DNA of 64,000 nt from Paenibacillus sonchi. GTDB lineage: Bacteria > Bacillota > Bacilli > Paenibacillales > Paenibacillaceae. Below the pieces are notes generated by a model. That model made no database searches. It was not told the DNA's origin and saw nothing but the letters and a program-made list of their open reading frames with translations. The stretch is from assembly GCF_016772475.1 (NCBI RefSeq), contig NZ_CP068595.1, positions 620,001 to 684,000 on the forward strand, written 5' to 3'. Both the position numbers and the translations under genes were made by a program. Shown in pieces: positions 1-8,683 of the stretch; position 1 is the first letter of the stretch; each line of letters starts with the position of its first letter.

Positions 1-2
1 GG

Positions 3-569
3 ATCGAACCGATCGCTGAGGCGCTTGGAGATCTGGACCCGAATATCGATGCCCGTGAAAATGATGTGGACCCGGCTGAATGGCGCGGCTTCCATAAAAT
101 CGAGCAAGCCCTCTGGCAGAAAAACTCTACAGACGGGATGACCGGGACAGCCGATCAGCTGCTCAAGGATGCGCAGTTGCTTCGCGCCAAGGTCGAAACC
201 GTGGACATCAACGAGAGCCTGCTTGTTACCGGGGCCGTTGAGCTGCTGAACGAGGTTTCTTCTTCTAAGGTAACAGGCGAGGAAGAGCGTTACTCCCATA
301 CGGACCTGTATGATTTTGTGGCTAATGTGGAAGGGGCGCAGAAGATTTATGAGCTGCTGAAGCCTGAGCTGACCAAAAAAGATCCTTCGCTTGCGCAAAC
401 GATCGGCGAACGGTTCGATGCGCTGCTGGCCGAGCTGGCGCCTTTTAAATCCGGGGACGGCTACGTTTCCTACGAAACGCTGAAGGAAGATGAAGTGCGT
501 AAACTAAGCCAGAATCTGGATGCTTTAGCGGAGCCCCTGTCCAATATGGGTACTATTCTAGGAGTGTGA
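3..569 (+). CDS. efeO: EfeO/EfeM imelysin-domain iron uptake protein, C-terminal part
   Basis: This is the C-terminal 188 codons of the periplasmic or extracytoplasmic component of the EfeUOB ferrous/ferric iron uptake system. The frame is open to the window edge, so the N terminus lies outside. The imelysin (peptidase M75-like) signature is visible near the start as GFHKIEQALW, which carries the GxHxxE metal-binding motif of the family. The rest is helical and rich in Leu, Glu and Lys, as expected for the helical-bundle fold. The stop codon overlaps the ribosome binding site of efeB (AGGAG at about 560), so the two genes are cotranscribed. Family identity is firm. Whether it has a cupredoxin domain (EfeO) or lacks one (EfeM) cannot be told from this fragment. 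Confidence 0.9.
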   Translation: MEPIAEALGDLDPNIDARENDVDPAEWRGFHKIEQALWQKNSTDGMTGTADQLLKDAQLLRAKVETVDINESLLVTGAVELLNEVSSSKVTGEEERYSHTDLYDFVANVEGAQKIYELLKPELTKKDPSLAQTIGERFDALLAELAPFKSGDGYVSYETLKEDEVRKLSQNLDALAEPLSNMGTILGV

Positions 570-573
570 CCGC

Positions 574-1869
574 ATGAAACCTACAGATAACAATGATGCC
601 AAAGGGGCACCCATCTTCGATAAAAAACTAAGCCGCCGCGAGATGCTGCGGCTTACCGGCGCCTCCGGGCTCGGACTGCTGCTGGGCGGCAGCAGCGTTG
701 GCGGCATCTTGGCAGCACGTGAAGCCACCGGCCGGGCAGCATCCGCTCCGCAAGTCTCCAGTGCGGATGTCATCCCGTTCTACGGGAGCCATCAGGCCGG
801 AATTCTGACTCCTGCGCAGAACTTCCTGTGCTTTGCTGCGTTTGACCTGACGACCACCAGACTGGCTGATGTCCAAAAGCTGCTCCAGTCATGGACTGCT
901 GCAGCTGCTGCCCTCACCTCCGGGAGCCTGATCGGCAGCGCCAATGACAACCCCAATCTGCCTCCTACCGATACCGGAGAGGCCGACGGGCTTACACCTT
1001 CCAAATGTACGCTTACTTTTGGCGTGGGACCTGCTATGTTTGACGGGCGTTTCGGACTCGCTGCCAAACGCCCGTCCACTCTCGCCGATCTCCCGCCATT
1101 TGCGGGGGACAGTCTGGAGCCGCAGTGGTGCGGCGGTGATTTGTGCGTCCAGGCATGCGCGGACGATATGCAGGTAGCATTCCACGCCATACGGAATCTT
1201 GCCCGCATCGCCAGAGGAACAGCGGTTTTGCGCTGGACACAGGAAGGCTTTCAGCGCACAGGCAATGCCGATCCCAAAGGCGGCACTCCGCGCAATCTGC
1301 TTGGCTTCAAGGATGGTACTGGGAACCCTGATGTGACTGACGATGCCGAAATGCGCGAGGTGGTCTGGTGCGGCAGCGAAAGCCCCGCCTGGATGCAGGG
1401 CGGCACCTACATGGCTGTACGCCGTGTACGGCTGCGCATTGAGGTATGGGACCGCTCCACGTTAAGCGACCAGGAGGCCACCTTCGGCCGCCACCGCCAA
1501 AGCGGCGCACCTATCGGAGCCACAGACGAATTCGCCAAGCTGAACCTTGAGGCGGCGGACGCGGAAGGCAAACCCGTCATCCCGCCGGATTCCCACTCGG
1601 CACTTGCCCATGGAGACGGTACGGTCAAAATGCTGCGCCGCTCCTACTCCTTTTCCAGCGGAATGGATCTTACCACCGGGCAGTTAGATGCGGGCCTGCT
1701 GTTCATCAGCTTCCAGAAGGATCTGGTGAAGCAGTTCGTGAGCATTCAGAAGCGCCTCTCCAAAAATGACCGGCTGAACGAATATATGGTGCATACCGGG
1801 AGTGCGGTTTTTGCCTGCTTCCCCGGCGTGCGCGAAGGCGGCTATATCGGGGAAACTCTGCTCGGCTGA
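574..1869 (+). CDS. efeB: EfeB, Tat-exported Dyp-type heme peroxidase
   Basis: Dyp-type peroxidase of 431 residues that works with EfeO and EfeU in iron uptake, oxidising Fe(II) and possibly extracting iron from heme. A twin-arginine signal is visible at residues 19-45 (LSRREMLRLTG followed by a Gly/Leu-rich stretch), so the folded heme protein should be exported by Tat. The Dyp GxxDG motif occurs as GFKDGTGNP near residue 245, the FGRHRQSGAP block near 306 and the proximal-histidine segment PPDSHSALAH near 338. Length matches the family. It starts four bases after the efeO stop with a good ribosome binding site and is followed by efeU after 35 bases, giving the operon order efeO-efeB-efeU. 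Confidence 0.94.
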   Translation: MKPTDNNDAKGAPIFDKKLSRREMLRLTGASGLGLLLGGSSVGGILAAREATGRAASAPQVSSADVIPFYGSHQAGILTPAQNFLCFAAFDLTTTRLADVQKLLQSWTAAAAALTSGSLIGSANDNPNLPPTDTGEADGLTPSKCTLTFGVGPAMFDGRFGLAAKRPSTLADLPPFAGDSLEPQWCGGDLCVQACADDMQVAFHAIRNLARIARGTAVLRWTQEGFQRTGNADPKGGTPRNLLGFKDGTGNPDVTDDAEMREVVWCGSESPAWMQGGTYMAVRRVRLRIEVWDRSTLSDQEATFGRHRQSGAPIGATDEFAKLNLEAADAEGKPVIPPDSHSALAHGDGTVKMLRRSYSFSSGMDLTTGQLDAGLLFISFQKDLVKQFVSIQKRLSKNDRLNEYMVHTGSAVFACFPGVREGGYIGETLLG

Positions 1870-1904
1870 GCGTAACAAAAACAGATAAACGGAGGTTCGC
1901 AGCA

Positions 1905-3908
1905 GTGAAGGAACGGGTACACAAATCTATAGAAGCGCACAAGCCCTATTCCCGGCCTGCCCGGCTCCCATGGAAAGGGATGATCCCGATGCTGGCAGCT
2001 ATACAGAATAAGGAAAAAAACGTGCGGGAAGTCCAGCGGCGGGACAACCATCCAGGTCTGACTGTGACGGAAACCCGCAGGTTGGATACACAAGTGAGAC
2101 GGCGTACGGATAAGCCGGGGACGCTTAGGTTAATACAGGCAGCCGTATTGCTAGGCTGCCTGTTCCTGCTGCTCGGCAGGCCGGCAGCGGCAGCCCCGGC
2201 GGCGGAACCGCCGCTGGACGAGTTGCTGCCGCCGGTCGGCAGCGCGCTCGTCGAAGCCGGCCAGAGCCGCTGGGACGCGGCCGCCGCCGATCTTGACGCG
2301 TTCGCCGCGCTGTGGCGCAGCGCGAACGCAGGGACGCCGGACCCGGCACTCGCCGGTCCGGCTGCCGCCGTGGACGCCGCGCTTCTGGAAGCGGCGGATG
2401 CCCTTGAGGCGGGTGGCGGCACGCCCGCCAAAACTGCACTGTCCACGCTAGCCAGAAGCGTGGACGCCTATGTGAGCGCCGCCTCCGGCACGGGCGGCGC
2501 GGACGCTGGCGCCGCCGGCCGCGATGCGGCGGCGAAGCTGCTGCCCGCTGCCGAACGCGTGCGGGAGGCGGCGCGCAGCGGGGACTTTGCGGCGGCCGCG
2601 GAAGCGTACCGCGCAGTCGTCAACGGCTGGACGCCGGCGGAGCGCGGCATCCGGGCCGATAATCCAGCAGTCTACGGCCTGCTGGAGACGAAGATGAGCC
2701 TGCTGCGCATCTCGCTGCAGGCAGAGCCGGTGCGCGGAGAAGCTGCGCTCACGGAGGCGGAAGCGCTGTACACCCTGCTGGCCGGCTATAGTGAAGGCAA
2801 AGCCGTAGACACCGGCAGAGCCTCCGCTGAACCGGCATCCATTGAAGGGCTGATCGGATACCTGAAGCAGGCTTCTGCTGCAGCAACTGCCGGTGACAGT
2901 GCCGGAGCAGCGGGCATTATGGAGCAGTTCATCGCCGCTTGGCCTTCAGCTGAAGGCAAGGTGCAGATCGCTTCGCCCAAAGTGTATGCCAATATTGAAA
3001 ATGAGAGCGCAGCGGTCACCGGAGATCTTCTCTCCAATCCGCCCAAGCTGGAGCAGGCGCTGGCGGCCATGGACAACATGCTGTCGGAGCTGGCACCTCT
3101 GGCGGGAGAAACAAGCTACACCGCCTGGAATGCCGCATTGATTCTGCTCCGTGAGGGTCTGGAGGCCATTCTTGTGCTCGCCGCCCTTCTTTCTTATCTT
3201 AAGCGGGACGGTACGCCCAAAACGCAGCGCTGGATCTGGTCCGGTGCCGCAGCCGGACTCCTGGTAAGCATCCTGCTGGCGGTTATCTTAAGTCTAACCA
3301 TCTCCAAAGCGGCTTCCGGCAGCGCACGGGAGCTGATCGAAGGCATTACCGGGCTCGTTGCCGTGATAATGATGCTCACAATCGGACGCTGGCTGCATGG
3401 CAAATCCAATACCGCTGCCTGGAACAATTATGTAGGAGTACAGGTTGACGGGGCATTGGCCAAAGGCAATCTATGGTCCCTGTTCCTGGTAGCAGCCCTG
3501 GCTATTTTGCGTGAAGGTGCGGAAACGACCATTTTCTATGTGGGAATGGCGCCTTCCATTGCCGTCACGCAGCTGCTGCTTGGCATCGGGGGCGCTCTGG
3601 TCGTACTGATCATTCTCGGGTATGCCATTATCGCCTTAAGTGCAAAGTTGCCGATTGCTGTTTTTTTCCGCATAGCCACCGTACTGATCTACTATCTGGT
3701 GTTCCGCTTCCTCGGCGAGAGCATACACTCCCTCCAGGTAGCGGGCAGAGTTCCGGCACATGCGGAGAACGGCCTGCCTTCCATCGGCTGGCTCGGTTTA
3801 TACCCAACCTGGGAAACCCTGGTGCCCCAGCTGATCATACTGGCCTTCATTTGCTGGGAGCTTCTGCGCAGCAGAACAGCAGCCGGCAAATCACGGATAG
3901 TGGAATAG
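1905..3908 (+). CDS. efeU: FTR1-family iron permease EfeU with a long extracytoplasmic N-terminal region
   Basis: Membrane iron permease of the FTR1/EfeU family, 667 residues. The permease domain is C-terminal, from about residue 405, with the two diagnostic REGLE-type motifs at about 415 (LLREGLEA) and 535 (ILREGAET) inside hydrophobic helices. The GTG start is preceded by GGAGG at 1891-1895 with nine bases of spacing. The N terminus is odd: about 74 polar residues come before a hydrophobic signal-like segment (about 75-97), and then there are about 300 residues rich in Ala and Gly that should lie outside the membrane. A start nearer the signal segment is possible, but none has as good a ribosome binding site. 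The segment at 2200-2650 is distinctly more GC-rich than its surroundings. Confidence 0.92.
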   Translation: MKERVHKSIEAHKPYSRPARLPWKGMIPMLAAIQNKEKNVREVQRRDNHPGLTVTETRRLDTQVRRRTDKPGTLRLIQAAVLLGCLFLLLGRPAAAAPAAEPPLDELLPPVGSALVEAGQSRWDAAAADLDAFAALWRSANAGTPDPALAGPAAAVDAALLEAADALEAGGGTPAKTALSTLARSVDAYVSAASGTGGADAGAAGRDAAAKLLPAAERVREAARSGDFAAAAEAYRAVVNGWTPAERGIRADNPAVYGLLETKMSLLRISLQAEPVRGEAALTEAEALYTLLAGYSEGKAVDTGRASAEPASIEGLIGYLKQASAAATAGDSAGAAGIMEQFIAAWPSAEGKVQIASPKVYANIENESAAVTGDLLSNPPKLEQALAAMDNMLSELAPLAGETSYTAWNAALILLREGLEAILVLAALLSYLKRDGTPKTQRWIWSGAAAGLLVSILLAVILSLTISKAASGSARELIEGITGLVAVIMMLTIGRWLHGKSNTAAWNNYVGVQVDGALAKGNLWSLFLVAALAILREGAETTIFYVGMAPSIAVTQLLLGIGGALVVLIILGYAIIALSAKLPIAVFFRIATVLIYYLVFRFLGESIHSLQVAGRVPAHAENGLPSIGWLGLYPTWETLVPQLIILAFICWELLRSRTAAGKSRIVE

Positions 3909-4400
3909 CGGCTGTATTACTGAAAATGGCACCCCTTCCTAGCATAATTGTATTTGATACAACTAAAACGCCCAATTTTCATGCTGAAACCAACTTAATT
4001 GCACTTGGTACAGTTAGATTAGCAGCGATTCCGTAAACGAGGGGCTTTAGCTATTTTTAGCTGCACAGAATACATTTAACGCAAGAATTATGGGTTCTGC
4101 AGGTCCCTTTAACTGCAGTAAATACAGCTAACCCGGGAACGGGTTGAACTTTTCAGAATCCTCTTCCCATATCCCCCTCCATGGAGCCAGCAGCTTGCGG
4201 ACAACCAATCCTCTCCCTGCGGTCCAGGGGGGTTTTTTGCTGTTCTGGCGGACACCAGCGCTGTATTCCGGTTAAAAACATGTTCAAAAGACCACTTTAC
4301 TAAGCAGATATGGACAGCCCGAATGCTTGAATATCTGTACCCTAAATGGATGGCTAAATAGCAAGTCAAAATCCCTCTTGCAACCTCAGGGGTTTTGCCT
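3909..4400. other. Intergenic region without a convincing gene
   Basis: About 490 bases between efeU and the nag operon. It is more AT-rich than its neighbours. I find no open reading frame with a ribosome binding site, no clear intrinsic terminator after efeU, and no RNA motif I recognise. Confidence 0.5.
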
Positions 4401-4412
4401 TATTCTATTCAT

Positions 4413-4459
4413 GAAAATAATTTTCTTGTATGCCAGTATAATAATAAAAATAATTTCAT
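4413..4459 (+). promoter_or_regulatory. Promoter and candidate RpiR/MurR operators of the murR-nagBA operon
   Basis: A perfect -10 hexamer TATAAT lies at 4437-4442. It is flanked by a perfect palindrome GAAAATAATTTTC at 4413-4425, where the -35 would be, and a half-matching copy AAAATAATTTC at 4446-4456. RpiR-family regulators of Firmicutes often bind AT-rich GAAA/TTTC palindromes, and the first downstream gene is such a regulator, so autoregulation of the amino-sugar operon is a reasonable inference. The -35 element itself is weak. The ribosome binding site (GAAGGTGGAG) follows at about 4473-4482. Confidence 0.55.
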
Positions 4460-4485
4460 TATGCTAAAGAAAAGAAGGTGGAGCG

Positions 4486-5362
4486 ATGTCTCCTATTCTG
4501 TATGCTTTGGAGCATGAGAAATCCAAGCTGTCACAGATGGAGCGCAAGCTGGCGGAGCGGATTCTGGCCTCTCCCGGAGAAATAGTCCATATGGGCATCA
4601 CGGAGCTGGCAGAACAGTGCGGTATCAGCCCTGCTACGATTACAAGGTTCTGCAAGGTTCTGCATTTCAAAGGATTCCCGGATTTCAAGGTCAAGCTGGC
4701 GGCGGAGATTGCCCACAGTGACGGCTCTCCTGAGGGCAGCGGGTCTTCTTATCAGGATATTGTCGCAGGCAATCCGCTTTCGGTAATTGTGGAAGCAATG
4801 CAGGCCAATCATCTCGCTTCCATCCGTGATACCACTTCCCTCCTTGACCTTGAACGGCTGCAGAGCGCTATTGATGTATTATGCCGGGCCCGGCGGGTGG
4901 ATATGTACGGGATGGCCACCTCTTCGATCGTGGCCCAGGATTTCTATCAGAAGCTGATCCGCATTGGCGTGAACTGCACCGCTTTTGCTGATTCCCATAT
5001 GCAGATTACGTCCGCTTCTTCGCTCCAGGAGGGTGACGTGGCGTTCGCGGTCTCTTATTCGGGAGAAACCCCGGAAACGATTGACGCCTTAAGCTGTGCC
5101 GCCGCGAGCGGGGCGGCTACCATCTCACTCACCTCTTACGGCAGCAGTTCACTGGCTACTCTGGCCGACATCCCGCTGTTCTCTTCCTCTCTGAGCAGGG
5201 GATGCGGCGGGGGACATGGCTTCACGGATCGCCCAACTGCATATCATCGATATTTTGTTCACCGGAATGGTCAGCACACGGTTTGGAGATTTCATTCCCA
5301 AGCTGGAGCAGTCTTATTTGAATGTCCAACATTACCGTCACAAACGGGGAGGTCAATCTTAA
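4486..5362 (+). pseudogene. MurR/RpiR-family phosphosugar-responsive regulator, frame-disrupted
   Basis: N-terminal RpiR helix-turn-helix (residues 1-77, with CGISPATITRFCKVL as recognition segment) followed by a SIS sugar-phosphate-binding domain (about 110-240, with SYSGETPETI). The reading frame then leaves the family sequence after LADIPLFSSSL near 5190. The expected C terminus is encoded two frames away (SRIAQLHIIDILFTG ... stop at 5360-5362). Restoring one G at about 5193 and one G in the G-run at 5209-5213 gives a normal 293-residue protein whose TAA overlaps the nagB ATG. As it stands, the first frame reads straight through into nagB and would encode a MurR-NagB fusion. Because nagB keeps its own ribosome binding site and start, two sequencing deletions or real inactivation are likelier than a fusion. 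The expected role is control of nagBA. Confidence 0.85.
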
Positions 5363-6090
5363 TGAATATTTTGAAGTTTACAAGCGATGAAGATTTCGCG
5401 CAAACCGGTGCCAATCTGATTGTAAGCCTGCTGCAGAGCAATCCCAAAGCTGTGCTGGGCCTTGCTACCGGAAGCTCGCCGGTTGGCGTCTATGCCAAGC
5501 TGGTGGAAATGCATGCCAAAGGCATCGTCAGCTTCGCCAAGGCATCGTCCTACAATCTTGATGAATACGTCGGATTGCCTGTGGATCATCCGCAGAGCTA
5601 CCGCAGCTTCATGAATGAACACCTGTTCAATCACATTGATATCGATCTGGCCAAAACCCATGTGCCGAACGGCAACGCGGCTGATCTTGAAGCGGAATGC
5701 CTTGCCTATGATAAGCTGCTGGAGGAAGGCGGTCCGGTGGATCTGCAAATTCTGGGGATCGGCAGCAATGGTCATATCGGCTTCAATGAGCCGGATGCCA
5801 GCCTCACCAGCGGCACGCATGTCGTTGACCTGCTGCCGGAGACACTGGAAGCCAATGCACGCTTCTTCGACAGCCGGGAAGATGTTCCCCGGCAGGCGGT
5901 GACCATGGGAATTGGCGGTATTCTCAAGGCACGGCAAATTGTTTTGCTGGTGCGCGGCGAAGAGAAAGCGGAGGCGGTAAAAAATGCGCTTGAAGGGCCT
6001 ATCACGACACAGTGTCCGGCTTCCCTGCTCCAGAGCCATCCCAATGTTGTTGTACTGCTCGATGAAGGAGCGGCAAAATGGCTAAAATAA
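5362..6090 (+). CDS. nagB: Glucosamine-6-phosphate deaminase
   Basis: Cytoplasmic enzyme of 242 residues that converts glucosamine 6-phosphate to fructose 6-phosphate and ammonia. Family motifs are all visible: the phosphate loop LATGSSPVGVY, the catalytic region LDEYVGLPVDHPQSYRSFM and GIGSNGHIGFNEP. The start at 5362 is chosen from the GGGAGG at 5347-5352, nine bases upstream, and from the TAATG overlap with the end of the regulator frame. The gene ends inside nagA (13-base overlap), a typical sign of translational coupling. Together with nagA it feeds N-acetylglucosamine from chitin or cell-wall turnover into glycolysis. Confidence 0.95.
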   Translation: MNILKFTSDEDFAQTGANLIVSLLQSNPKAVLGLATGSSPVGVYAKLVEMHAKGIVSFAKASSYNLDEYVGLPVDHPQSYRSFMNEHLFNHIDIDLAKTHVPNGNAADLEAECLAYDKLLEEGGPVDLQILGIGSNGHIGFNEPDASLTSGTHVVDLLPETLEANARFFDSREDVPRQAVTMGIGGILKARQIVLLVRGEEKAEAVKNALEGPITTQCPASLLQSHPNVVVLLDEGAAKWLK

Positions 6091-7274
6091 CGACAGGCCG
6101 GCTGTTGTTCGGGAATGTGCTGACACCGGCAGGGATTATCCGGGAGGGCGTAATTGCTGTATCGGAGGAGGCCATTCATTATGCCGGGGAAGCCGCTTGG
6201 CTGCCGGAAGCTTACACCCAGTGGCCTGCAGGCAATGAGAAAACAAGCGGCGGCCTGCTTATTCCGGGATTTGTTGATGTGCATGTGCATGGCGGAGACG
6301 GCTTCGATTTCATGTATGCGGATGCGGATGCGCTAACGGCGATTACCCGGTATCATGCTTCGCAGGGTACAACCACCATGCTGGCCACCACCATGACAGC
6401 GGGCAAAAAGGATATTGACCGGGTGCTCTCAGAAGTTCACGCCTTCCGTTCTGCCCCCATGCCCTATGCCCAGCTGGCGGGGGTTCATTTGGAAGGCCCG
6501 TTCATCAGTCCCAAATGGTCAGGGGCGCAAAACCCTGAGCATATTGTTCCTGCCAATGTGGAATGGCTGGAGCAGTGGGAAACCTTGTATCCGGGATTAA
6601 TCCGGCAGGTAACCATCGCTCCGGAAGGAGAAGGTGCGCTTAGGGCCATCACCTGGCTCCGGAAGCACGGAGTCACCGCAGCGCTTGGACACACGAACGC
6701 TTCCTTTGAAGAAGTTATCGCCGCAGCCGATGCCGGACTGAATCAGGCTGTGCATATGTTCAATGCCATGACCCCGCTCCATCACCGCAAGCCCGGAGCC
6801 GCGGGCGCCATCCTGTTCGATGCGCGTATCCGTGCGGAGATTATTGCCGACGGGATTCATGTGCATCCGGCAGCCATCTCTGTGCTCGCCCGCCTCAAGA
6901 AAGAAGGCAATCTGCTGTTGATCACAGATGCCATGTCGGCGACCGGCCTCAGTGACGGCGAATATACCATCGGGGACCTTCCCGTTCTGGTCCGTGACGG
7001 TGTCGCCCGGCTGAAGGAGAATCCGGAAGCTCTCGCGGGCAGCACGCTGACCATGATCCGGGGGTTCCGCTATCTGGTTCAGGAGGTCGGCCTGACTCTG
7101 GAGGAAGCCTCCAGAGCCGCAAGCCTGACACCGGCTCAAGCTCTTGGCCTTGAGCGGACCATCGGGACCTTGGAAGCCGGTAAACGCGGAGATATCCTGC
7201 TGCTGGATAATGAGCTGAACCTGCAAGAAGTCTGGATCAACGGACGTAAAATCGCTGATCCCCAAATGCCCTGA
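6078..7274 (+). CDS. nagA: N-acetylglucosamine-6-phosphate deacetylase
   Basis: Amidohydrolase-fold enzyme of 398 residues that removes acetate from GlcNAc-6-phosphate, the step before NagB. Visible motifs are the metal-binding DVHVHGGDGFDF near residue 70, LEGPFISPKWSGAQNP near 137, the ALGHTNA histidine segment, HMFNAMTPLHHRKPG and the catalytic aspartate in ITDAMSATGLSDGEY. The ATG lies within the last codons of nagB and is preceded by GAAGGAG. Length is typical. An intrinsic terminator follows directly, so this is the last gene of the operon. Confidence 0.95.
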   Translation: MAKITTGRLLFGNVLTPAGIIREGVIAVSEEAIHYAGEAAWLPEAYTQWPAGNEKTSGGLLIPGFVDVHVHGGDGFDFMYADADALTAITRYHASQGTTTMLATTMTAGKKDIDRVLSEVHAFRSAPMPYAQLAGVHLEGPFISPKWSGAQNPEHIVPANVEWLEQWETLYPGLIRQVTIAPEGEGALRAITWLRKHGVTAALGHTNASFEEVIAAADAGLNQAVHMFNAMTPLHHRKPGAAGAILFDARIRAEIIADGIHVHPAAISVLARLKKEGNLLLITDAMSATGLSDGEYTIGDLPVLVRDGVARLKENPEALAGSTLTMIRGFRYLVQEVGLTLEEASRAASLTPAQALGLERTIGTLEAGKRGDILLLDNELNLQEVWINGRKIADPQMP

Positions 7275-7283
7275 TTTATCAAG

Positions 7284-7328
7284 ACAGCCCCGCACCCGGT
7301 GTTAGATGCCGGGAGGGGGCTGTTTTTT
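7284..7328 (+). terminator. Intrinsic terminator of murR-nagBA
   Basis: ACAGCCCC at 7284-7291 pairs with GGGGCTGT at 7316-7323 around a GC-rich loop, and the arm is followed by a T-run to 7328. It lies ten bases after the nagA stop. There is no T-run on the other strand, so it serves the plus strand only. Confidence 0.85.
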
Positions 7329-7441
7329 GCCTATTAGTACTTATTGCTTGAAATAATCTATCCCTTAGATAAGAATACTTAACAGAAGTTCAGGAATTGC
7401 ATTCATTGCTGCACTGTCTCAGACAATCCTTTGGATGAAGA

Positions 7442-8473
7442 TCAATATCCGCTGCGGGTCGGGAAGATACGCTGCACCATTGTGCCGAAATCTCTCGCAA
7501 AGCCTCTTAACGGATGGCCTGCACGGAATTCCTGGGCGTAAAAGTTAGCCCGGTCCACGAAATCCGGATTGGCCGATACATAGACATTATCAATATTTTT
7601 ATCGTACTTTTTGACCTCGGCGGCAATTTTGTCCTTCATGTCCCGGGTGACGGTATCATTGGCAAGCGTGTTCACACCATTCGCATTCGTTCCGTTTGCC
7701 GCACCAGTGCCCATACCATTAGTACCATTCATTCCATTCATGCCAGTTGTTCCATTCATGCCAGTTGTTCCATTCGTGCTGTATGGGGTGATCGAGCGTG
7801 TGCCCGCCGCCGTTCCCATACCTCTATCGATATCACGCTTCAGGACCCGGCCGTCGGTCATGTTGTTTCCGGACATGATTCCGTTGCCGCCATTACCTGT
7901 AAAAGCCCCCGGATTGGCCAAGCCGGTTCCACCCACAGTCCCTCTTCCGGTGGACAGGCTTCCCGGAATGCCTGTCATCGAACCGCCTACCCCTGTCATT
8001 CCAGGCACGCCGTTTCTGGAACCCCGCGTGTCGCCATTGCCTGTGATTCCGGTCGTTGTGCGTCCCAAAATCCTTCCGCTGCCGGCTACCATTCCCGAAG
8101 GGCCCGCCGTGCCGTTGTAGCTGTTAATACGCGTGGTATTTCCGTTGCTTTTGGCATGGACTCCGCCTGAAGCCTCATCCAAAACTACGGCAACATATGC
8201 ACTTTTCCCTGCCACTACCACATTCGCCGAACGAACCTCCGGCATGGCTGCAATCCGGTCAGCCAGCTCCTCGCTGACTTCCATTTTATCGAAGGCATTG
8301 GCTCTAACTCCCTGTACGGAGTTAACACCCAGCCTTCCGTCATGGGTTCCCCGCACATTTTGGGTATGAACTTTATTATCGCTTGCCGTGTTATTGGTCC
8401 CGCAGCCTGTGATGCTAACCACGCCCAGAAGCAGGGCAGCGGAAACCGACATGCTGATCTTCGATCGCAACAT
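7442..8473 (-). CDS. YhcN/YlaJ-family sporulation lipoprotein with a Gly/Asn/Thr-rich insert
   Basis: Predicted lipoprotein of 343 residues. The start at 8473 is chosen because GGAGG lies eight bases upstream; a longer frame upstream has no such site. The signal peptide ends in the lipobox SITGC with the lipidated Cys at residue 24. Residues about 60-100 (LADRIAAMPEVRSANVVVAG) and the C-terminal part (MKDKIAAEVKKYDKNIDNVYVSANPDF) fit the two halves of the YhcN/YlaJ domain, found in lipoproteins of the forespore or spore inner membrane. Between them is a low-complexity region of about 150 residues rich in Gly, Asn and Thr with repeats such as GTTGMNGTTGMNG. Expression in the forespore is expected from the family, but I did not find a definite sigma-G promoter. 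Confidence 0.85.
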   Translation of the reverse strand: MLRSKISMSVSAALLLGVVSITGCGTNNTASDNKVHTQNVRGTHDGRLGVNSVQGVRANAFDKMEVSEELADRIAAMPEVRSANVVVAGKSAYVAVVLDEASGGVHAKSNGNTTRINSYNGTAGPSGMVAGSGRILGRTTTGITGNGDTRGSRNGVPGMTGVGGSMTGIPGSLSTGRGTVGGTGLANPGAFTGNGGNGIMSGNNMTDGRVLKRDIDRGMGTAAGTRSITPYSTNGTTGMNGTTGMNGMNGTNGMGTGAANGTNANGVNTLANDTVTRDMKDKIAAEVKKYDKNIDNVYVSANPDFVDRANFYAQEFRAGHPLRGFARDFGTMVQRIFPTRSGY

Positions 8474-8683
8474 GAACTCATCCTCCATCCTCGAAATTGT
8501 TAGTTGTGCCGCGTAACAACGATTAGGATGGCCCCCATCTTGCCAGGCTATCCTGAAAGGATTTGGCATGCCGCCCTTTCACCGTCACGTGTAAGGGCAG
8601 TCCGGCGTATCTTATAAACAGCAGCCCTGCTTCTGCAAAGGGCGCCAGTGTTTCTCCGCAAGGTAAATTCAGGAGGGATGACC

